From contig JAFGNU010000006.1 of the NCBI GenBank assembly GCA_016926875.1, forward strand, positions 1 through 59,413: a stretch of 59,413 bases of DNA, written 5' to 3'. Below, in pieces: positions 33,160 to 41,879 of this stretch. A program made the translations under genes and the position numbers. Positions within the stretch are counted from its first letter, which is position 1. Each line of letters begins with the position of its first letter. Below the pieces are notes generated by a model. That model ran no database searches. It saw nothing but the letters and a program-made list of their open reading frames with translations, and was not told the origin of the DNA. The stretch is from Anaerolineae bacterium (lineage in GTDB: Bacteria > Chloroflexota > Anaerolineae > Aggregatilineales > Aggregatilineaceae).

Positions 33160-35970
33160 ATGCGCGACGTGATCGTCGCCCTGGACCTGGAAACAACGGG
33201 TCTGAACAAGGATGAGGATTCCATCATCGAGATCGGCGCGGCTCGCTTTCAGGACGGCGAGCTGCTCGACACATTTGACACGCTGGTTGATCCGGGGTGC
33301 AGCGTTCCGGAGCGCGTCACGGCGCTGACCGGCATCCGGAGCGAAGACCTGATCAACGCGCCGCGCGTGCGTGATGTGCTGGGCGACCTGCGCAGGTTTA
33401 TCGGCAGCGCCCCGCTTGTTGGGCACCGGATCGAGTTTGATCTCGGTTTCCTGGCGCGCTATGACGTGGGCATGACCAACCCGGCGCTGGATACCTACGA
33501 ACTGGCGTCGGTGCTGCTGCCGACCACGCCGCGTTATAACCTGACACACCTCACCGGCCTGCTAGGGCTGGACCTGGAGCACGCCCACCGCGCGCTGGAC
33601 GATGCAATCGCAACCGGCAGGCTCTACTGGGCGCTGTGGCAGCGGATCATGGACCTGCCGCTTGGCACGTTGGAGGAGATCGTTGAGGCGGCGCATACGC
33701 TGGACTGGGGCGCCAAGCAGGCGTTTCTGGCGGCATACCAGGAGCGCAGCCGGACCGCCTTGATCGATGGTCAGCCGCGCACCGGGGAGCGCAAAACCAT
33801 CTCGCTGTTTGAGCTGTTCAAACCGTTCACGGCGGGGTGGGAAGTCCTGCGCCCGCGCGACGATCACCGCCGCTTGAGCGTGGACGGGCTGGCCGCGCTG
33901 ATCGAACCGGGCGGGCAGTTGGAGCACACATTCCCCGGCTACGAATCGCGCCCTCAGCAGGTGGAAATGCTGCGCGCCGTGACCGAGGCGCTGAACGACG
34001 ACGAGCACATTCTGATCGAAGCGCCGACGGGCGTCGGGAAAAGCCTGGCGTACCTGGTCCCGGCGGCGTATTGGGCGGCAGAAAACGGCGAGTGCGTGGT
34101 GATCAGCACGGCCACGATCAACCTGCAAGACCAGTTGATCAAACACGACCTGCCGCTGCTGGCCGATGGGTTGGACTTGTCGTTTCGAGCGGCGGTGCTC
34201 AAGGGGCGGGCCAATTACCTGTGCCCGCGCCGCCTGACGACACTGCGCCGCCGGGGGCCAACATCGGTTGCGGAACTGCGCGTGCTGGCGAAAATCCTGG
34301 TCTGGCGGCTGGAATCGGACAGCGGTGACAAGGGCGAGATCACGCTGCGCGGTTTTGAGGAAAACGCCGTGTGGGCGCGGTTGAGCGCGGCGGACGAGGG
34401 GTGTACCATGGACCGCTGCAAGGACCAGATGCACGGCGCCTGCCCGTTTTATCGAGCGCGGGTTGAGGCCGAGTCCGCGCATATTGTCGTCGTCAATCAC
34501 GCGCTGCTGCTGGCGGATGTGCAGATCGGCAACCGGGTGCTGCCCGACTATCGCTACCTGATCATCGATGAGGCGCACCACCTGGAAGATGCCACCACCA
34601 ACGGGCTGTCATTCCAGATCACGCGCGTGGCGCTCCAACGCCAGTTGGATGACCTGGGCGACAGGCGGCGCGGGATGTTGAGCGACGTCATTTACAGCAC
34701 GCGGGGCAGCGTGCCGGGGCAGTACTTCACCGAGATCGAGTCCTATGTCGAAACCGTGTCCGACGCCGTGGGCGCGATGAGCGTGCATGTTGGCAACTTC
34801 TTCACCACGCTGTACAACTTCCTGGAAGACGAGGGGCTGCTGAAGCGGTACGAGTATTCAAACCTCGTGCGCATCACGCCCCAGCTTCGTGAGCGGCCCG
34901 GCTGGACGCACGTTGAGCAGGCGTGGGAAGTACTCGGCCAGTTTGCGACCGGCATTGCAGACGCGATGAAACGCCTGGCGAAAGGGCTGAACAACCTGCG
35001 CAGCTTTGATGTGCCGGACTTTGACGACCTGCTGTTGAGTGTGCAGGCGGCGGCGCGGCACCTGGACACGGCGCAGCACCAGCTTGGCGCGTTTGCGGTC
35101 GAACCGGAGGATAACACGGTATATTGGGCCGAAGTCGGGCAGGACCGCGAGCGGCTGTCGGTGCACGCCGCCCCGCTGAACGTGGGGCCGCTGCTCGAAG
35201 AGTATTTGTGGAGCTTCAAGCGCTCGGTGGTGCTGACCAGCGCGACGCTGCGCACCGCCGGGACATTCGACTACATCTCCGACCGGCTGAACGCACACGC
35301 GATGAAAACGCTGGTTGTCGGCTCGCCGTTTGACTACGAAAGAAGCACCCTGATCTACATCCCGACCGATATGCCGTCGCCCGACCAGCGCGACGATTAC
35401 CAGCGCGGTATTGAGCGCGGCTTGATCGAATTGGCCGCGGCGACCAACGGGCGGCTGCTGGGGTTGTTCACCAGCTATTCACAGCTTCGCCAGACAGCAC
35501 AGGCCATTGCGCCCCGGCTGGCGCTGGGTGACATCACCGTGTTTGACCAGAGCGGCGGGACCAGCCGCCAGGGCTTGCTGGACGGATTTAAGCAGACCGA
35601 AAAGGCCGTGCTGTTGGGCACGCGCTCGTTCTGGGAAGGCGTGGACATCCCCGGCGACGATCTGAGCGTGCTGGCGATTGCGCGGCTGCCGTTTGCGGTG
35701 CCGTCCGATCCGATCTTCGCGGCCCGCTCCGAGATGTTTGACAACAGCTTCACCCAGTACGCGGTGCCGGACGCGATCCTGCGCTTTCGCCAGGGGTTCG
35801 GGCGGTTGATCCGGACCAAGACCGACCGGGGCGTAGTGGTGTTGTTCGATAATCGTGTAATCAGCAAGTGGTACGGGCGGCTGTTCCTGGACAGTCTGCC
35901 AACGTGTACCGTGCGGCGCGGCTCGCTGGACGAACTGCCGCGTGTGGCGGCCCGCTGGATCGACGGCTAG
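33160..35970 (+). CDS. dinG: DinG-type helicase fused to a DEDDh exonuclease
   Basis: This is a 936-aa protein. Residues 1-170 form a DnaQ-like 3'-5' exonuclease: ALDLETTGLNKDED (motif I), GHRIEFDLGFLA (II), HRALDDAIAT (III). From about 280 an XPD/DinG superfamily 2 helicase follows, with Walker A APTGVGKSLAY (K294), a four-Cys iron-sulfur segment (NYLCP, then EGCTMDRCKDQMHGACPFY), IIDEAHHLED (DEAH), and motif VI FRQGFGRLIRTKTDRG. This exonuclease-helicase order is typical of Gram-positive-type DinG. It probably acts on R-loops or damaged DNA ends. The start at 33160 sits 6 bases after GGAG; an upstream GTG adds an unrelated leader. Confidence 0.92.
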   Translation: MRDVIVALDLETTGLNKDEDSIIEIGAARFQDGELLDTFDTLVDPGCSVPERVTALTGIRSEDLINAPRVRDVLGDLRRFIGSAPLVGHRIEFDLGFLARYDVGMTNPALDTYELASVLLPTTPRYNLTHLTGLLGLDLEHAHRALDDAIATGRLYWALWQRIMDLPLGTLEEIVEAAHTLDWGAKQAFLAAYQERSRTALIDGQPRTGERKTISLFELFKPFTAGWEVLRPRDDHRRLSVDGLAALIEPGGQLEHTFPGYESRPQQVEMLRAVTEALNDDEHILIEAPTGVGKSLAYLVPAAYWAAENGECVVISTATINLQDQLIKHDLPLLADGLDLSFRAAVLKGRANYLCPRRLTTLRRRGPTSVAELRVLAKILVWRLESDSGDKGEITLRGFEENAVWARLSAADEGCTMDRCKDQMHGACPFYRARVEAESAHIVVVNHALLLADVQIGNRVLPDYRYLIIDEAHHLEDATTNGLSFQITRVALQRQLDDLGDRRRGMLSDVIYSTRGSVPGQYFTEIESYVETVSDAVGAMSVHVGNFFTTLYNFLEDEGLLKRYEYSNLVRITPQLRERPGWTHVEQAWEVLGQFATGIADAMKRLAKGLNNLRSFDVPDFDDLLLSVQAAARHLDTAQHQLGAFAVEPEDNTVYWAEVGQDRERLSVHAAPLNVGPLLEEYLWSFKRSVVLTSATLRTAGTFDYISDRLNAHAMKTLVVGSPFDYERSTLIYIPTDMPSPDQRDDYQRGIERGLIELAAATNGRLLGLFTSYSQLRQTAQAIAPRLALGDITVFDQSGGTSRQGLLDGFKQTEKAVLLGTRSFWEGVDIPGDDLSVLAIARLPFAVPSDPIFAARSEMFDNSFTQYAVPDAILRFRQGFGRLIRTKTDRGVVVLFDNRVISKWYGRLFLDSLPTCTVRRGSLDELPRVAARWIDG

Positions 35971-36000
35971 ACCTGCGGAACAAGTGAGAAGGAGGGCGCT

Positions 36001-36363
36001 GTGAGCGATAGAGAGCGTATGCAAAGCACGATTGCTATCTGGGCAGCGTTTGCGGCGATCATGATCACGATCATTGCAGCGCTGGCGATCACCGGAGTTG
36101 AGTTGGCGTTGGGCGAAAGCATCTTATTGGTGGTCGTCATCGTGCTTCTAGCGGCAACGGTCGTATCCAGCACACAGGCGGTGTGGGGCAGCAAGGAGGG
36201 TGAAGCTGATCGACACGAAGCGCGCCTTGCCAAGCCTAAGCGCGCGGCGCGATCCCGCGTGGAGCGGCTGGTTGAGATGCTGGACGATGACGAAATCTAT
36301 GACCTGGAAACACTGCTGCTGGCGCGGGATGAGGGTGAATTGCGGGACAGGCAGCAGACATAA
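36001..36363 (+). CDS. Small two-helix membrane protein, twin A
   Basis: This 120-aa protein has two membrane helices (TIAIWAAFAAIMITIIAALA and ILLVVVIVLLAATVV) and a basic then acidic cytoplasmic tail with RVERLVEMLDDDEIYDLETL. The next gene has the same design and a nearly identical tail. The tail resembles short C-terminal helical modules of the SHOCT kind, but the match is not certain. The start is GTG behind GGAGGG. It lies 30 bases after the helicase gene. Confidence 0.6.
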   Translation: MSDRERMQSTIAIWAAFAAIMITIIAALAITGVELALGESILLVVVIVLLAATVVSSTQAVWGSKEGEADRHEARLAKPKRAARSRVERLVEMLDDDEIYDLETLLLARDEGELRDRQQT

Positions 36364-36392
36364 CGTGTTGCTAAAGCCGGAGGAAACACGCA

Positions 36393-36746
36393 ATGACAGA
36401 ACGAGGAACGCGGCTGCTGGCGACCCTGATTATCTGGGGAGGGTTCACAGCAGTCATGGGTATTCTGGCGGGCACGGTCTCGGCATCGAACATGGAGCTG
36501 GATTACGTTGGCGGGGGTATTCTCGCCGTGATTGTGATCTTTCTGATCGCCGCCGTCATGCGCAGCACAAACGCCATCTGGTCCGGGATGTTTACAGAGT
36601 ATGAGACATTCGCCAAGCCCAAGCGGACGGGCCGCCGCCGGGCTGAGCGGCTGATCGAGATGCTGGACGATGACGACCTTTATGACCTGGAAACGCTGCT
36701 GTTGGAGCGCCAGGAGAAAGAATCGAGCGTCAGGCGGCAGGAGTAG
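36393..36746 (+). CDS. Small two-helix membrane protein, twin B
   Basis: This 117-aa paralogue of the preceding protein has two helices (LLATLIIWGGFTAVMGILAG, GGGILAVIVIFLIAAVM), then KPKRTGRRRAERLIEMLDDDDLYDLETLLLE-type tail (basic linker, then LIEMLDDDDLYDLETLL). It was formed by tandem duplication followed by divergence of the helices. It starts behind GGAGGA, 29 bases after twin A, so the two are co-translated from one message. The function is unknown; heteromeric assembly is a reasonable guess. Confidence 0.6.
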   Translation: MTERGTRLLATLIIWGGFTAVMGILAGTVSASNMELDYVGGGILAVIVIFLIAAVMRSTNAIWSGMFTEYETFAKPKRTGRRRAERLIEMLDDDDLYDLETLLLERQEKESSVRRQE

Positions 36747-36831
36747 GGCTGCCGGGGGATCGGCGCGACCAGACAGGCTGCTCATTCGATCGTCGGGGCT
36801 GTTGGCCGTTCAAGGATGTGGTGATTCCTGG

Positions 36832-36837
36832 TATAAT
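36832..36837 (+). promoter_or_regulatory. -10 element for efp
   Basis: A perfect TATAAT lies 68 bases ahead of the efp ATG. The -35 region (TTCAAG) is poor. Confidence 0.45.
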
Positions 36838-36904
36838 TCTCCCTGGATAAGAATTGGAACAGGCGTAAAGCCAGGACACTACACACAAGGACATAAGTGC
36901 TGTC

Positions 36905-37462
36905 ATGATTGACGTAAATCAACTTCGCAAAGGGACCAACTTCACCGTGGACGGCGAGATTTACAAGGTCCTGAACTACCACCACAACAAAACCGGGCGC
37001 GGCGGCGCGGTGATCCGCACGTCGGTACGCAACCTGCGGACAGGGTCGATCAACGATATGACCTTCAATTCCGGCGACCGGGTGCAGGACATTCATATCG
37101 AAACAACGGTGGTTGAATACCTGTACACCGACGGCGAGTTTTTGACCTTTATGGACATCGAAACCTACGAACAGCCGCAGATGCGCCAGGACTTGTTTGG
37201 TGATGATTTTGCCTATCTCAAGGAGAATATGCAGCTTAAGCTGCTGTCGTATGAGAGTGAGATCATCGATTACGAGCTGCCGACAACGGTCGAGCACGAG
37301 ATCACCGAGGCCGAGATGGCGGTTGCAGGCGACACAGCGACCGGTGCCACCAAGAAGGTGATCACCGAAACCGGCTTGCAGGTGACGGTGCCGCTGTTTG
37401 TCGAGGTGGGCGACGTGATCCGGGTGGACACCCGCGACGGCTCGTACATTACGCGCGTCTAG
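36905..37462 (+). CDS. efp: Translation elongation factor P, Arg at the modification site
   Basis: This 185-aa, three-domain protein rescues ribosomes stalled at polyproline. The N-terminal KOW-like domain begins MIDVNQLRKGTNFTVDGEIY. The tip loop reads HHNKTGRGGAVIR, placing Arg32 where most bacteria have the modified Lys. The signature of the third domain appears as ETGLQVTVPLFVEVGDVIRV. Arg at this site is known from the EarP-rhamnosylated type, but no EarP or EpmA gene is in the window. It has its own promoter and terminator. Confidence 0.95.
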   Translation: MIDVNQLRKGTNFTVDGEIYKVLNYHHNKTGRGGAVIRTSVRNLRTGSINDMTFNSGDRVQDIHIETTVVEYLYTDGEFLTFMDIETYEQPQMRQDLFGDDFAYLKENMQLKLLSYESEIIDYELPTTVEHEITEAEMAVAGDTATGATKKVITETGLQVTVPLFVEVGDVIRVDTRDGSYITRV

Positions 37463-37490
37463 ACGGGCGCGCACTGGTCGACGCAAAAGA

Positions 37491-37518
37491 GCCGGATGTG
37501 TCGTCCGGCTTCTTTTTT
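37491..37518 (+). terminator. Rho-independent terminator of efp
   Basis: GCCGGA (37491-37496) and TCCGGC (37504-37509) form a stem with a 7-base loop, followed by TTCTTTTTT. Confidence 0.8.
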
Positions 37519-37543
37519 ATCGGCGGCAGGAGGGAAGAACGAG

Positions 37544-37900
37544 ATGCATACCCCGGCGGGCAAGGAATGCCCCCACTATTATGAAGACTTCCATCGCGGG
37601 CGTGATATACAGGAATGCCGTCTGGTCAAAGAAAACCCTGAGTCGGCTCCCTGGCGGCCCAAAGACTGCGCGCGCTGCCCGGTGCCGGATATTCTGCGCG
37701 CCAATGCCAGCGAGACGATGCACCTGCGCCTGACTATTCGCCCGGTGCTGCTGGGTTTTATCCGCCAGATGCGGGTCGAAGCGTGGTGCGACAGGCATGA
37801 CATCCCGATTGATAACCCGTATGTCGGCTGCCCGCTGTGCGCCGAGGAAAACCCGGCCTTGCAGCTATTCCGAGACGCTTTGGACGACTCTGATGATTAA
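37544..37900 (+). CDS. Small Cys-rich protein, unknown
   Basis: This 118-aa protein has six to seven cysteines arranged like metal ligands: GKECPHYYEDF, QECRLV, KDCARCPVPDILRAN and AWCDRHD, then GCPLCAEE at the end. A zinc or iron-sulfur site is probable. Start: ATG 8 bases after GGCAGGAGGG. It overlaps the HAD-DinB gene by 8 bases, so the two are coupled. Confidence 0.65.
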   Translation: MHTPAGKECPHYYEDFHRGRDIQECRLVKENPESAPWRPKDCARCPVPDILRANASETMHLRLTIRPVLLGFIRQMRVEAWCDRHDIPIDNPYVGCPLCAEENPALQLFRDALDDSDD

Positions 37901-39101
37901 AGTAGTGCTGCTGGACCTGGACGATACGCTGCTGGACAATCCCACCCAGCCGTTTATCGAACAGTATATGGGCCTGCTGGTAACCACGCTGCGCGAACAA
38001 CTGGGACTGGACCAGATCGGCAGGGCGATGATGGCGGCAACGCAGGCGGTGCTGTCTAGCTGTGACCCAATAAAAACCAACCGGGACACGTTCTATGAAG
38101 CATTTCTGCCATCTCTGACTGTGGAGCGCGATGCATTTGACCGGGTGGTAGACACGTTTTACCGCGCGGTCTATCCGCAGGTGCAGGCGGTCACGACGCG
38201 GCGGCCCGATGCGCGCCCGCTGGTGGACTGGCTGATCGCGCAGGAATACGCGGTCGTGGTGGCGACCAACCCCTTCATGCCGCGCACGGCGGTTGAACAA
38301 CGGCTCGCGTGGGCGGGCGTGCCGGTGGACGAGGTGCCGTTCAAACTGGTGACGACGCTGGACAACATGCGGTTTACCAAGCCGCACCCGCAGTATTTTG
38401 AAGAAATCCTGGCGCGGATCGGCTTGCAGGCCGACGAGGCGATCATGGTCGGGGATGACTGGCAGAACGACATCATTCCGGCGTGGCGAGCGGGACTGAA
38501 TACGTTCTGGATCACCGGCGATGACGCGAGGCCCGATCCGGCGCAGACGATTCAGCCGGACGGGTACGGCTCGCTGCACGCCTTTGCACGCCGGGTGCAG
38601 GATGAAAACTGGCTGGAAACGCTGGTCCCGCGCCCGCTGGAATCGGCGCAGATCGTGCCCCGGCTGAGCGGTAACATGGCTGCGCTTCTGGATGCCGCCA
38701 GCGAGATTCCCGGCACATTCTGGCACATGCGCCCGGATGTCAACGAGTGGACACCGGTCGAGGTGCTGTGTCACCTGGTGGACAGCGAGCGCGAAGTACA
38801 GCGGCCCCGGCTGCAAACCATCTGCCGCGAAGATAACCCGTTTCTATCCGCGCCCCACCCGCCGCCCGGCCCGGCGACGCGCACCTGCCCGGTGGACGGC
38901 TGGCAGGTGGCGCTGACCTTTGCCGCCGAGCGCCAGAAAACGCTCGACTTCCTGAACGGGCTGGATGCGTCCGCGTGGGATCGCCCGGCGCGGCACAGCA
39001 TCTTTGGCCCCACCTCGCTGCTGGAGATGGCGAACTTCACCGCGCAGCACGACCGGCTGCATATCACGCAGTTGTGCCAGACGGTGGGCAAGTGCGAGTA
39101 A
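37893..39101 (+). CDS. HAD hydrolase fused to a DinB-like domain
   Basis: This is a 402-aa protein. The N-terminal half is a HAD phosphatase with all four motifs: VLLDLDDTLLDN (nucleophile Asp), VVVATNPF, the Lys in RFTKPHPQYF, and IMVGDDWQNDI. Residues from about 250 form a DinB/YfiT-like four-helix metal-binding domain: VLCHLVDSEREVQ (His), then FTAQHDRLHITQL (HxxxH). The fusion joins a small-molecule phosphatase with a putative metal- or thiol-dependent transferase module. The substrate is unknown. The start at 37893 overlaps the Cys-rich gene. Confidence 0.85.
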   Translation: MIKVVLLDLDDTLLDNPTQPFIEQYMGLLVTTLREQLGLDQIGRAMMAATQAVLSSCDPIKTNRDTFYEAFLPSLTVERDAFDRVVDTFYRAVYPQVQAVTTRRPDARPLVDWLIAQEYAVVVATNPFMPRTAVEQRLAWAGVPVDEVPFKLVTTLDNMRFTKPHPQYFEEILARIGLQADEAIMVGDDWQNDIIPAWRAGLNTFWITGDDARPDPAQTIQPDGYGSLHAFARRVQDENWLETLVPRPLESAQIVPRLSGNMAALLDAASEIPGTFWHMRPDVNEWTPVEVLCHLVDSEREVQRPRLQTICREDNPFLSAPHPPPGPATRTCPVDGWQVALTFAAERQKTLDFLNGLDASAWDRPARHSIFGPTSLLEMANFTAQHDRLHITQLCQTVGKCE

Positions 39102-39170
39102 ACGCGGTCTACCGTTCATCGTGGATGGGTGGCCGTGACCGGGTCCGTGTTTTTTAAAGAGGATCGATCC

Positions 39171-40181
39171 ATGCCTGTTGTGAGCCTGAACAACCTGCAC
39201 AAGACATTCGCCGTCAAGCGCAAAACGCCCGGTCTGAAGGGCAGCTTAAAAGCGCTGGTGCGAGCCGAATACCAGACGGTTGAGGCGGTTAAGGGTATCT
39301 CGCTGGAACTGGACGAGGGCGAACTGTTGGCCTTCATCGGGCCAAACGGCGCAGGCAAAAGCACCACGATCAAAATGCTGACCGGCATCCTGTACCCCAC
39401 CGGCGGAGAGGCGCAGGTATTGGGCTATATACCCTGGCAGCAGCGCCGCCAGTTGTCCTATCACATCGGCAGCATCTTTGGGCAGAAGCCGCAGCTCTGG
39501 TATCACCTGCCGCCCGGCGACACGTTTGACCTGTTCGCGCACATCTACGAACTGGACCGGGCAGCGTTCGAGCGGCGCAAGGCGTTTCTGGTCGAGGCGC
39601 TCGGCATTGGCGACTGGCTGGATACCCCCGTGCGCAAACTGAGCCTGGGCCAGCGGATGCGCTGCGAGATCGCGGCCAGCCTGCTGCACAGCCCGCGCAT
39701 CCTGTTCCTGGACGAGCCGACGATTGGGCTGGACGTGGTCGCCAAGCAGCAGTTGCGCGCCGCGATCCAGACCCTGCACGACGAGGACAACCTGACGATC
39801 TTCCTGACCAGCCACGATGCGGGCGACGTCGAGTCGTTGTGCAAGCGCGTGATCGTGATCAATCACGGGCAGGTGATTTTTGATGACCGGACCAGCGCGC
39901 TCAAGCGGCGTTTTTTGCGGCGCAAGGTGATCGGCGTGCGCTTCGGCCAGCCGGTGCCGGATGATTTTTCCGTGCGCGAGGCGACCGTGCTCAAGCGGGG
40001 CACATGGGGCGTCAAGATCGAGTTGGATACGCACGTGCGCCCGGTAGATGACCTGATCGCGGCGCTGATGGCGTATGCGCCGGTAGTCGATTTGACGGTC
40101 GAAGACCCGCCGATGGAGGAGATCATCCGCCAGATATACCTGGCAGACGACGCCGTCACGGTGGAAGTGGTGCCGGACTAA
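39171..40181 (+). CDS. ABC-2 exporter ATP-binding protein
   Basis: This is a 336-aa ATPase with Walker A IGPNGAGKSTTIKMLTG (K63), signature KLSLGQRMRCEIAASL, Walker B ILFLDEPTIGLDV and switch His in FLTSHDAGDV. An N-terminal extension (KRKTPGLKGSLKALVRAEY) and a C-terminal regulatory domain are typical of the subfamily that pairs with two PF06182-type permeases. Those permeases follow about 840 bases downstream, after two small genes. Start: ATG behind AAAGAGGA. The exported substrate is unknown. Confidence 0.9.
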   Translation: MPVVSLNNLHKTFAVKRKTPGLKGSLKALVRAEYQTVEAVKGISLELDEGELLAFIGPNGAGKSTTIKMLTGILYPTGGEAQVLGYIPWQQRRQLSYHIGSIFGQKPQLWYHLPPGDTFDLFAHIYELDRAAFERRKAFLVEALGIGDWLDTPVRKLSLGQRMRCEIAASLLHSPRILFLDEPTIGLDVVAKQQLRAAIQTLHDEDNLTIFLTSHDAGDVESLCKRVIVINHGQVIFDDRTSALKRRFLRRKVIGVRFGQPVPDDFSVREATVLKRGTWGVKIELDTHVRPVDDLIAALMAYAPVVDLTVEDPPMEEIIRQIYLADDAVTVEVVPD

Positions 40182-40200
40182 GCATTCAACAGGTTTGAGA

Positions 40201-40776
40201 ATGGAACCGAAAACACCCGAACAGCTAAAGCAAGAACTACATACTATTACGAATCTTGCCTGGATCGCGATTGCAGGATTTGATCTCCTGGTGGAAAAAG
40301 CGCGAACAGAACCGGAATGGAATATGCTGTTGAAAACGAGATACCATTCCAAACCATTCCATATTAGCCCTATGCTAGACTCACTGAGATTGCCCGATGA
40401 CCACGAGGTTTTCAGGTACTATGAACATAACCTCTTTGTGATGTTGTCCAGAACGATGGTATCAAATGCATTCACATTTGTTGAAACATATTGCCAGACT
40501 CATGCCATCCAGGAATTCGAAGCTCTTGACTGGTACAGCTTTGCGAGAGCACTCCGCAACGCATTCACACATAACGGGAAACTGGCAAGGCCACGAAAAA
40601 AAGAGGACAGGCAGCGGCTTTTAGATAGCGTCTGGCGCGATAAGAAGATCGATGAGACGATGTTTGACAAATATATCCCTTTCACCTTTTTTGATTTTGA
40701 AGATGTTATTCGCTTGATTGATGATTTGAAAGAGTTTTGTGGTACTCTGCCTGATCCTTCGGATAATGTTGAATAG
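40201..40776 (+). CDS. HEPN-like protein with RxxxxH motif, low GC
   Basis: This 191-aa, mostly helical protein contains RNAFTH (R119-x4-H124), the motif of HEPN ribonuclease-type domains, in the expected context of an aromatic/basic helix (DWYSFARALRNAFTHNGKLA). Its base composition is much lower than its neighbours (25 of the first 60 bases are G or C), suggesting recent acquisition. It lies between the ATPase and the permeases of an ABC exporter. RNA cleavage is an inference; a non-catalytic HEPN helix bundle is also possible. The start lacks a strong ribosome site. Confidence 0.6.
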   Translation: MEPKTPEQLKQELHTITNLAWIAIAGFDLLVEKARTEPEWNMLLKTRYHSKPFHISPMLDSLRLPDDHEVFRYYEHNLFVMLSRTMVSNAFTFVETYCQTHAIQEFEALDWYSFARALRNAFTHNGKLARPRKKEDRQRLLDSVWRDKKIDETMFDKYIPFTFFDFEDVIRLIDDLKEFCGTLPDPSDNVE

Positions 40777-40804
40777 TTGCTATCAACCGCAGAGGTACAG
40801 TGGC

Positions 40805-41023
40805 ATGGCGGAAGTAAAAGTCTGGTATGACCGCGAGGGCGACTTCCTGGAAATGATCTTTGAAGATGCCCCGGCGACGCTGGAAGAGGTGGCCGACGAT
40901 GTGTTCGAACGCCGCACGCCGGATGGCCGGGTGATCGGCTTCGCGGTTTTTAACTTCAGCAAACACAACCTGGAAACGGTCAGTTTGCCGTTTGCCGTTG
41001 TTGCAACGTCGAGCGTATCCTGA
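40805..41023 (+). CDS. DUF2283 family small protein
   Basis: This 72-aa protein has the family pattern AEVKVWYDREGDFLEMIFED and TPDGRVIGFAVFNFSKH. Unlike the HEPN-like gene just upstream it has normal high GC. The stop is one base before the ATG of the first permease, so it is embedded in the exporter operon. It could be an antitoxin-like partner of the HEPN-like protein or an unrelated passenger. Start: ATG with AGAGG about 9 bases upstream. Confidence 0.72.
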   Translation: MAEVKVWYDREGDFLEMIFEDAPATLEEVADDVFERRTPDGRVIGFAVFNFSKHNLETVSLPFAVVATSSVS

Positions 41024-41024
41024 C

Positions 41025-41876
41025 ATGAGCGCCGTTACAGCCGCCGCCGTTGCTGCGCGGGATCGCGGCACGTGGCGCGCAGGCGTGCGCAAGTATGCGG
41101 CCATTGTGCGCATCAACATGCAGAACAGCCTCACCTACACCTGGGACGCGGTGGGGCAGGGCGTGGCTGTGGTACTGTTCATGTTTGTGTTCGCGCGGCT
41201 GTGGAAGACGACCTTCGCCGCCCAAAACGCAACGGTCATCGGCGGGCTGACGCTGGCGCAGACGGTATGGTATTTTGTATGGGCGGAGCTGGTGCAGCTT
41301 TCCAAGCTCGACGTGGCGCAGACGATCCAGGATGAGGTCAAGGACGGCAGCCTGGCCTATACGCTGGGGCGGCCCTACCACTACCTGCTGTATCATTTCG
41401 CGTTTGGGCTGGGCAACGTATTCATGCGCATGATCTTTATCCTGGCGTTTGGCGCGGCGGTTGCCTGGATCGAGGTCGGCCCGCCGCGTTTTGTCCGCGT
41501 GGAGGCGCTGCCCGCCGTGCTGCTGATCACGCTGCTGGCCTTTGTGCTGGATTACTGCATCATGGCGGCACTCGGCCTGCTGGCGTTTTTTGTCGAGGAC
41601 ACGTCCGCTTTCTGCCTGATCTACCAGAAGATTAACTTTGTACTGGGCGGCTTGCTGCTCCCGGTGGACTTTTTGCCGGGCGCGATCCAGACCGTTGCGC
41701 GGGTGCTGCCCTTTAACTTGGTGCTGTACGCGCCGTCCAAGCTGTTTGTAGCCTGGAACGGGACTCAGTTTGTGCAGATGCTCGGCCTGCAACTGGTGTG
41801 GATCGGTATCACCGGGGCCGGACTGGTGGCGCTGTTCCGCTACGGCGCGCGCCGGGTGAGCATCAATGGGGGGTGA
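41025..41876 (+). CDS. ABC-2 type permease 1 (PF06182-like)
   Basis: This 283-aa protein has about six membrane helices and the family opening RKYAAIVRINMQNSLTYTWD. Later landmarks are IQDEVKDGSLAYTLGRPYHY and LPVDFLPGAIQTVARVLPFN. With its sister (next gene) and the upstream ATPase it forms an exporter; relatives export drugs, viologens or lipids. Start: ATG one base after the DUF2283 stop; the in-frame upstream extension overlaps that gene and is rejected. Confidence 0.88.
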   Translation: MSAVTAAAVAARDRGTWRAGVRKYAAIVRINMQNSLTYTWDAVGQGVAVVLFMFVFARLWKTTFAAQNATVIGGLTLAQTVWYFVWAELVQLSKLDVAQTIQDEVKDGSLAYTLGRPYHYLLYHFAFGLGNVFMRMIFILAFGAAVAWIEVGPPRFVRVEALPAVLLITLLAFVLDYCIMAALGLLAFFVEDTSAFCLIYQKINFVLGGLLLPVDFLPGAIQTVARVLPFNLVLYAPSKLFVAWNGTQFVQMLGLQLVWIGITGAGLVALFRYGARRVSINGG

Positions 41877-41879
41877 GGT

